Shown one piece after another: positions 14,155-16,539 of a stretch of DNA of 16,539 nt (position 1 is its first letter; every line of letters begins with the position of its first letter). The notes beneath the pieces were generated by a model that saw only the letters and a list, made by a program, of their open reading frames with translations, was not told the origin of the DNA and searched no databases. The stretch comes from Nitrososphaerota archaeon. Its GTDB lineage: Archaea > Thermoproteota > Nitrososphaeria > Nitrososphaerales > Nitrososphaeraceae. The position numbers and the translations under genes were made by a program. Location: the NCBI GenBank assembly GCA_005877345.1, contig VBPR01000020.1, positions 3,573 through 20,111 of the forward strand, in the 5' to 3' direction.

Positions 14155-14562
14155 GTGAAGTATGATAATCCACTTGATGCAATTGTTAAGGTTATGACTC
14201 GCAATAGGCCTCCTGAAGACGTCTTTGATTTCTTTCAGAATGTGAAGAATTGGGAAAGCGGTGGCATTATTACCTCAGTATCTAAAGTTGATAATGACTG
14301 GTGGACTTGTAGTACTCCTGCTGGCGAAGCCAAGATAAAGAGTATTCCTGACAAAGAGAGTTTGATATTAGATCACATTTTCATTGTAGGCGATGTTACA
14401 TGGAATGTTTACGTAAGGATTTTGGCAAATAATAAAGGACCTACCACTGTGTGGACCTTTCTAAAGCCGGATAGTTTAACCTTAAGACAATTTCAAGAAC
14501 AACTAAAAGGTTTCGATCTTGAAATTGAAGGTTGGAAAAGGAGTTTAGAAAATAGTACTTAA
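14155..14562 (+). CDS. SRPBCC-fold (START/polyketide cyclase-like) protein
   Basis: The 135-residue product fits the SRPBCC family: RPPEDVFDFFQNVKNWESG at about 18-36 is the first strand-helix region, followed by antiparallel strands (VDNDWWTCSTPAGEAKIKSI...LILDHIF...TWNVYVRIL...PTTVWTFLKPD). A long C-terminal helix (LTLRQFQEQLKGFDLEIEGWKRSL) would cover the hydrophobic cavity. Family members bind hydrophobic ligands or act as cyclases or stress-related proteins; the ligand here is unknown. The GTG start is supported by a TATA box 27 bases upstream, giving a leaderless transcript. It is convergent with the secreted four-cysteine gene. No signal peptide, so it should be cytoplasmic. Confidence 0.75.
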   Translation: MKYDNPLDAIVKVMTRNRPPEDVFDFFQNVKNWESGGIITSVSKVDNDWWTCSTPAGEAKIKSIPDKESLILDHIFIVGDVTWNVYVRILANNKGPTTVWTFLKPDSLTLRQFQEQLKGFDLEIEGWKRSLENST

Positions 14563-14679
14563 TCCCGATGTGGATATCCAATAGTAAACAAAGTAGAATC
14601 ACAAATTTGATGTCAAGTCCTAGTAAAAAGTGGCATGGCATCCCCTCCGAGAAAGATACTGCCTATCAGAGGTTGTTAG

Positions 14680-15078
14680 TTAGTTCTTTTTTTCATCATA
14701 TTTTTCAGGATATGCATAACAATATACTACTTCATAATCTACTAAGGATCCTCCCAGGTCATGAAAGTGATTGAGACACTGCTTAGTCTCTGGGTCCTCC
14801 AATTTATAGAAATCCCAGCTCTTGTAATTCTTAAAGTTATTCATTTCACATTTTTCGGCATCTATCTTTATAGAAATCTTTTCTAAGGTGTCAGACTTTT
14901 TACAATTTTTTTCCGATGCAGTGTTATCACCATGGTTATCGCCTGGTAATTTGTTTTTAAAATCATATTGTTCTGCGTATACACCAGAAGTCAGTGATAG
15001 GACTAATATTGCTAAGACTGATACGCTGATATTGGCGAGTATTTTTTGGTCTATAGGCAAAAAAGTGTACTTGTTCAT
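14680..15078 (-). CDS. Secreted small four-cysteine protein, unknown
   Basis: The product has 132 residues. A signal peptide (hydrophobic core about 13-30, likely cleavage after VYA near residue 35) is followed by a mature domain of about 97 residues. This has four cysteines (59, 77, 101 and 120) that could form two disulfides, plus aromatic patches (SWDFYKL, DYEVVYCYAYPEKYDEKKN). The protein is probably outside the membrane. No family is recognised. The ATG at 15078 follows a TATA box (15102-15109) at the ideal 27-base distance for a leaderless mRNA. It stands alone and is convergent with the SRPBCC gene. Confidence 0.65.
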   Translation of the reverse strand: MNKYTFLPIDQKILANISVSVLAILVLSLTSGVYAEQYDFKNKLPGDNHGDNTASEKNCKKSDTLEKISIKIDAEKCEMNNFKNYKSWDFYKLEDPETKQCLNHFHDLGGSLVDYEVVYCYAYPEKYDEKKN

Positions 15079-15101
15079 CTTCCAGTAGGTATATTTGACA
15101 G

Positions 15102-15109
15102 TATAAATT
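15102..15109 (-). promoter_or_regulatory. TATA box of the secreted four-cysteine protein gene
   Basis: AATTTATA on the minus strand, centred 27 bases before the ATG at 15078. Confidence 0.5.
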
Positions 15110-15432
15110 AATTTCCATTTAACAATATTTATTCATCTATTTCTAGGATCCAAACATTCAGAACCTAATGGATATCATGCTCAAAACCCAAAATTTATAA
15201 AATTTATGATAATTTAGAGGCAATAATGTAAATATTACAATGCGATACCTAACCAGGTCAGCTATACGCAAGTTCCGAAGGTGACAGGTACTTTTGATTA
15301 CTTAATTTATATTGTGCACAAAATACATCTCTGTTTGTTTTTACTTTTCTTTTGTTATTGATCTTAAAGAAAACTCTTCACAAAGTTGGTAACAATCGAC
15401 TTTGGCCTATGAAAGGCGAAAATATTTCTAAT
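15110..15432. other. Intergenic region without recognised feature
   Basis: AT-rich sequence with short frames only. The longest with an ATG near a TATA-like tract is 14 codons at 15240. No convincing hairpin or RNA gene is seen. Confidence 0.4.
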
Positions 15433-15594
15433 CTAATCTATGCCTTTGTATTTTAATCCTTCGTCTTTATTTTCTGACGCTTTATGCTCTTTGAATGATT
15501 CCATAGTATCGAATGTTTGTTCACAAACGTCACATATCAGACTTCCGCTGTCTTTATCCACCTTACTTTCATTGTGACTCTTGTCCAAAATCAT
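15433..15594 (-). CDS. Single C2H2-like zinc-finger small protein
   Basis: The protein has 53 residues. Residues 20-42 read ICDVCEQTFDTMESFKEHKASEN: C21-x2-C24, the conserved F28 and F34, and H37 after 12 residues, the core of a C2H2 finger. The second histidine, expected four or five residues later, is replaced by N42 (SEN where SEH is typical), so zinc may have only three protein ligands. Small single-finger proteins are common in the Nitrososphaeria; their targets are unknown. A TATA box (15617-15624) lies 26 bases before the ATG, ideal for a leaderless transcript. The frame is also open for 21 codons upstream of the ATG but without a start codon. TAG stop at 15433-15435. Confidence 0.6.
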   Translation of the reverse strand: MILDKSHNESKVDKDSGSLICDVCEQTFDTMESFKEHKASENKDEGLKYKGID

Positions 15595-15616
15595 AACAGC
15601 ATATTCACAACAAGAA

Positions 15617-15624
15617 CTATAAGC
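15617..15624 (-). promoter_or_regulatory. TATA box of the single zinc-finger gene
   Basis: GCTTATAG on the minus strand, 26 bases before the ATG at 15594, which supports this start. Confidence 0.5.
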
Positions 15625-15753
15625 ATTACATAACTGAGCTAATGTATGTCTAAGTTTTTACTAGTTTTTACCATCTATTTTTAATCGATAATTCAATAAA
15701 AATAAGGTTCACTAGATTTATATTTTCTTGCAGACTATAAATGGAGAAATAAA

Positions 15754-16188
15754 ATGACAACACAAATTTTTGTTAACTTACCGGTAAAAGATCTTAGTAG
15801 AACAGTAGAGTTCTTTAAAAAGCTAGGTTTTGCATTTAATCCACAATTTACTGATGAAAATGCCACGTGTATGATAATCAATGACAATATTTTCGTAATG
15901 CTGCTGGTCGAAAAATTCTTTAAAACTTTTACTAAAAAGGAAATTTGTGATACTACAAAAGATACAGAAGTGATAGTAGCTTTGTCAACCGAGAGTAGAG
16001 AAAAAGTAGATGAGATGATGCAGCACGTATTTGAAGCTGGTGGCAAAGAATCTAGGGAACCACAAGATCATGGCTGGATGTACGGACGTAGTTTTCAGGA
16101 TATTAATGGTCATCTTTGGGAGATTATATACATGGATGAAAAAGCTTTAAAAAACAATGAGCTTCAGGGACAAACCAAGTCTAGTTAG
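15754..16188 (+). CDS. VOC-family (glyoxalase/dioxygenase-fold) protein
   Basis: The 144-residue product has the paired beta-alpha-beta-beta-beta modules of the VOC fold. The first is QIFVNLPVKDLSRTVEFFKKLGFAFNPQFTDENATCMII with NIFVMLL; the second is EVIVALSTESREKVDEMMQHVFEAGGKESREPQDHGWMYGRSFQDINGHLWEIIYMD. The end motif D-x-N-G-H-x-WE is characteristic and supplies a metal-binding glutamate. The first ligand position carries N rather than the usual His (VNLPV), so metal binding may be altered. The substrate is unknown; relatives are called lactoylglutathione-lyase-like without proof. Start ATG at 15754, with a GGAG ribosome site 7 bases upstream and a TATA element (GATTTATATTTT, about 15715-15726). 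Monocistronic, followed by a palindrome and an aldolase gene on the same strand. Confidence 0.88.
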   Translation: MTTQIFVNLPVKDLSRTVEFFKKLGFAFNPQFTDENATCMIINDNIFVMLLVEKFFKTFTKKEICDTTKDTEVIVALSTESREKVDEMMQHVFEAGGKESREPQDHGWMYGRSFQDINGHLWEIIYMDEKALKNNELQGQTKSS

Positions 16189-16228
16189 CAATCCGATAAA
16201 AGAAATATTTAAAGTTAAATATAGGATG

Positions 16229-16245
16229 TTACCATAGTATGGTAA
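16229..16245. promoter_or_regulatory. 17-bp perfect palindromic operator before the aldolase gene
   Basis: TTACCATAGTATGGTAA has two perfect 8-base arms around a single central base. A TATA-like ATATTTAAAG (16205-16214) would place transcription start near 16236, inside the palindrome, so a dimeric regulator here would control initiation. The regulator is unknown. Confidence 0.55.
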
Positions 16246-16354
16246 GAAGATTTCAACTCAAAGTATTGGAAGCAAGTTAACCGAATCTAGCCACAAATTG
16301 ATAAATATCATCATTGCAACTGTACTGAGGTTAGCCATTGAATCTAAAGACTGA
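16238..16354 (+). other. Open frame with small hydrophobic peptide overlapping the aldolase start
   Basis: A frame open from after the TAG at 16235-16237 to the TGA at 16352-16354 encodes KLTESSHKLINIIIATVLRL and then AIESKD at its end, which looks protein-like but lacks an ATG or GTG. In the next frame an ATG at 16239 gives MVRRFQLKVLEAS and a stop at 16280. A frameshift could join the two. It overlaps the first 17 bases of the aldolase gene. It could be a broken small gene or a leader; low confidence. Confidence 0.25.
16327..16331 (+). promoter_or_regulatory. Ribosome binding site of the aldolase-family gene
   Basis: GAGGT, six bases before the TTG at 16338. It decides the start, because no ATG is available and a TAG precedes it in frame. 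Confidence 0.5.
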
Positions 16355-16539
16355 GCTAGTAAATTGTGTTAAGGATCTTTACACATTAGGATTAAACACG
16401 GCAATATCTGGAAATCATAGTGTAAGATTTGAAAGGATATGGATGTGGATCACACCAAGTGAGGTTCCAAGATATAAAATGAGATCTACAGATCTCATCA
16501 GAGTTAACATAAAAACCAAGGCGATAACTGGTAAACATA
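16338..16539 (+). CDS. Class II aldolase/adducin-family protein (5' part)
   Basis: The first 67 codons are present; the window ends inside the gene. The sequence NLKTELVNCVKDLYTLGL is followed by NTAISGNHSVRF and then WMWITPSEVPRYKMRSTDLI and RVNIKTKAITGK. These match the N-terminal substrate-phosphate site (usually SGNxSVR) and the ITPSxxxxxxM-x-x-x-D-L segment of fuculose/ribulose-phosphate aldolases and related enzymes. The zinc-binding histidines would lie downstream. It may act on sugar phosphates or in methylthioribulose-type chemistry; this cannot be decided here. The start is a TTG with a good ribosome site (GAGGT at 16327-16331). A palindromic operator lies about 100 bases upstream. 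Confidence 0.8.
   Translation, partial: MNLKTELVNCVKDLYTLGLNTAISGNHSVRFERIWMWITPSEVPRYKMRSTDLIRVNIKTKAITGKH

Overview
The window looks like chromosomal DNA of an ammonia-oxidising archaeon of the Nitrososphaeria (Thaumarchaeota), most like Nitrososphaera or Nitrosocosmicus. The reasons are an AT-rich sequence, archaeal TATA boxes about 20-30 bases before start codons with little or no leader, a TFB-type initiation factor, a Dps ferritin, small zinc-ribbon proteins, and urease accessory genes. The exact genus is inference.

Layout, left to right. 1-500: the tail of an unknown gene and a broken response-regulator receiver. 522-1427: a TFB paralogue with a TATA box. 1706-1921: a small zinc-ribbon protein. 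2054-3024: a secreted six-bladed NHL propeller gene split by a frameshift. 3091-3812: a cyclophilin-like protein and a zinc-ribbon protein. 3869-4399: an Hsp20 with a perfect inverted repeat at its predicted transcription start. 4605-5540: a small membrane protein divergent from a Dps. 5709-7283: a secreted purple-acid-phosphatase-like enzyme with a repetitive tail.

7666-10580 is a leftward urease maturation cluster in transcription order ureE-ureF-ureG-ureD, without ureA/B/C in the window. Several tiny ORFs overlapping in ATGA fashion precede ureE. UreE delivers nickel, UreF/UreD form the apo-urease scaffold, and UreG is the GTPase; the enzyme they mature must be encoded elsewhere.

10852-11405 is a broken membrane-protein gene. 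11406-11961 has no protein gene but is rich in inverted repeats, including two interleaved GC-rich helices that form an H-type pseudoknot with abutting stems, a candidate structured RNA. Then come a membrane-anchored unknown protein (11962-12576), a second phosphatase paralogue that has lost metal-ligand residues (12608-13771), a small ORF interrupted by TAG (13994-14134), an SRPBCC protein (14155-14562), a secreted four-cysteine protein (14680-15078), a one-finger zinc protein (15433-15594), a VOC protein (15754-16188), and the beginning of a class II aldolase-family gene (16338 to the window end) behind a 17-bp perfect palindrome.

The most notable points are the pseudoknot RNA candidate, the catalytic versus degenerate phosphatase pair flanking the urease genes, two palindromic operators at predicted transcription starts, the overlapping mini-ORF chain before ureE, and the concentration of broken genes. 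Three of those breaks each leave two bases where a codon is expected.
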